Below are positions 6,683 through 7,106 of a stretch of 7,106 nt of DNA, piece after piece. The stretch lies in assembly GCA_003641695.1 (NCBI GenBank), contig QNBL01000139.1:1-7106 (forward strand), given 5' to 3'. Both the position numbers and the translations under genes were made by a program. Positions within the stretch are counted from its first letter, which is position 1. Every line of letters begins with the position of its first letter. The notes below the pieces were generated by a model. That model searched no databases. It was not told the origin of the DNA and saw nothing but the letters and a program-made list of their open reading frames with translations. The DNA comes from Spirochaetota bacterium (GTDB lineage Bacteria; Spirochaetota; Spirochaetia; B11-G9).

Positions 6683-6783
6683 CTTCCATCCAGACTGTAC
6701 TGTCGGTACCGGAATTACACCGGATCAGCTTTCGCTCGCGGACTTTTACCGCCGGTCGGGATTTTCACCCTGCCCTGAAGTTT
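6677..6783 (-). promoter_or_regulatory. FMN riboswitch aptamer (RFN element)
   Basis: The minus strand carries the RFN consensus almost in full. P1 is closed by AAACUUC (6783 to 6777) with GAAGUUU (6683 to 6677). AGGGCAGGGUG..AUCCC comes first, then GACCGGCGGU, AGUCCGCGAGC, a variable GCGAAAGC tetraloop hairpin, GAUCCGGUGUAAUUCCGG, and ACCGACAGUACAGUCUGGAUGG. The element binds FMN and is known to control riboflavin biosynthesis and transport genes. Here it lies about 8 bases after the predicted transcription start and 106 bases upstream of the lipoprotein start codon, followed by a terminator. This is the strongest evidence that the transporter's substrate is riboflavin or a close flavin, and that the whole overlapping gene set is repressed when FMN is plentiful. 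Confidence 0.97.
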
Positions 6784-6797
6784 CTTTTTCTTTCTTA

Positions 6798-6826
6798 AAG
6801 ATAATTCTGAAAAGATTTCCTGTCAA
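6798..6826 (-). promoter_or_regulatory. Sigma-70-type promoter of the riboflavin operon
   Basis: TTGACA, a perfect -35 box (6826 to 6821), is followed after exactly 17 bases by TATCTT (6803 to 6798), a 4 of 6 match to TATAAT. The predicted transcription start near 6791 places the aptamer P1 strand about 8 bases into the RNA, a fit that supports the call. The weaker -10 box is the only doubt. Confidence 0.75.
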
Positions 6827-7106
6827 GAGAGGATATCCCCATAATAGGCATGTTTGATTTTTCAGACCCCGGAATGACCGGATTTATGGGAACCATTTCC
6901 CCCAAATCCTACTATTGGTATACGGTTCTGCCGCTCCACTATCTGGTCCAGGCTGAAGAATCGGGGATACCGGGCCAATCTTCCAGTAAAACCGTTCTGC
7001 AATCATACAAAGGTATCTTAAAAAGCAGATAGAACACATTGATCTTTGCTATTGTTTTCTACATTTTATAGTTTCTTATTGCAGCAAAAAAGAAAATTGC
7101 ATACTA
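6827..7106. other. Right-hand flank without a convincing gene
   Basis: Upstream of the operon promoter no gene can be supported. A plus-strand open frame of 60 codons (6850-7032, ATG to TAG) has no Shine-Dalgarno at a proper distance and its frame opens only at 6811, after a TGA at 6808-6810. Its product (starting MFDFSDPGMTGFMG) has no family I recognise. A minus-strand frame of 40 residues (6884-7006) is equally unsupported. The last 75 bases are AT-rich with no clear hairpin or promoter pair. The region may be plain intergenic DNA, a small divergent gene or a decayed gene end. Confidence 0.5.

Noticed and set aside
6563..6778. Plus-strand open frame of 71 codons
   Set aside because: It covers the antisense of the FMN aptamer and terminator; the conservation there is structural RNA on the minus strand.
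6884..7006. Minus-strand 40-residue open frame upstream of the operon promoter
   Set aside because: No Shine-Dalgarno, no motif, very short, and rich in Pro and Gly without any family resemblance.

Overview
The window holds one minus-strand operon that imports riboflavin. It reads from right to left and is controlled by an FMN riboswitch. From upstream to downstream it contains: a sigma-70-type promoter (6798-6826); an FMN (RFN) aptamer (6677-6783); an intrinsic terminator (6605-6638); a second hairpin that covers the Shine-Dalgarno sequence (6577-6596); a BMP-family substrate-binding lipoprotein (rfuA-like, 5492-6571); a double-domain ABC ATPase (rfuB-like, 3939-5492); two BPD_transp_2 permeases (rfuC-like, 2924-3949; rfuD-like, 2067-2927); an FGGY-family kinase (616-2067); and, 55 bases further on, the 5' part of a class V aminotransferase / cysteine-desulfurase-fold gene that runs off the left edge (1-560).

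By protein sequence alone the transporter would be called a 'BMP family / nucleoside or sugar' ABC system. The FMN riboswitch directly in front of it points instead to riboflavin. This matches the RfuABCD riboflavin transporter described in spirochetes such as Treponema pallidum. An Rfu-type system, a lipoprotein binding protein with an LSGC lipobox, and a moderate GC content suggest a spirochete, probably a free-living or host-associated member of Spirochaetaceae. This assignment is an inference from gene content, not from any phylogenetic marker.

The first five genes are joined by stop/start overlaps (TAATG, 11 bases, ATGA, TAATG), so they are very probably co-transcribed and translationally coupled. 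The kinase is therefore part of the FMN-controlled unit and not an accidental neighbour. This is the most interesting point in the window. FGGY kinases phosphorylate the terminal hydroxyl of polyols and ketoses, and riboflavin carries a ribityl (ribitol-derived) chain whose 5'-OH is the site phosphorylated to make FMN. A flavin or ribityl-derived substrate is a testable hypothesis, not a conclusion.

The right end (6827-7106) has no convincing gene. It holds one short, weakly supported plus-strand open frame. No tRNA, rRNA, CRISPR array, insertion sequence or attachment site was seen.
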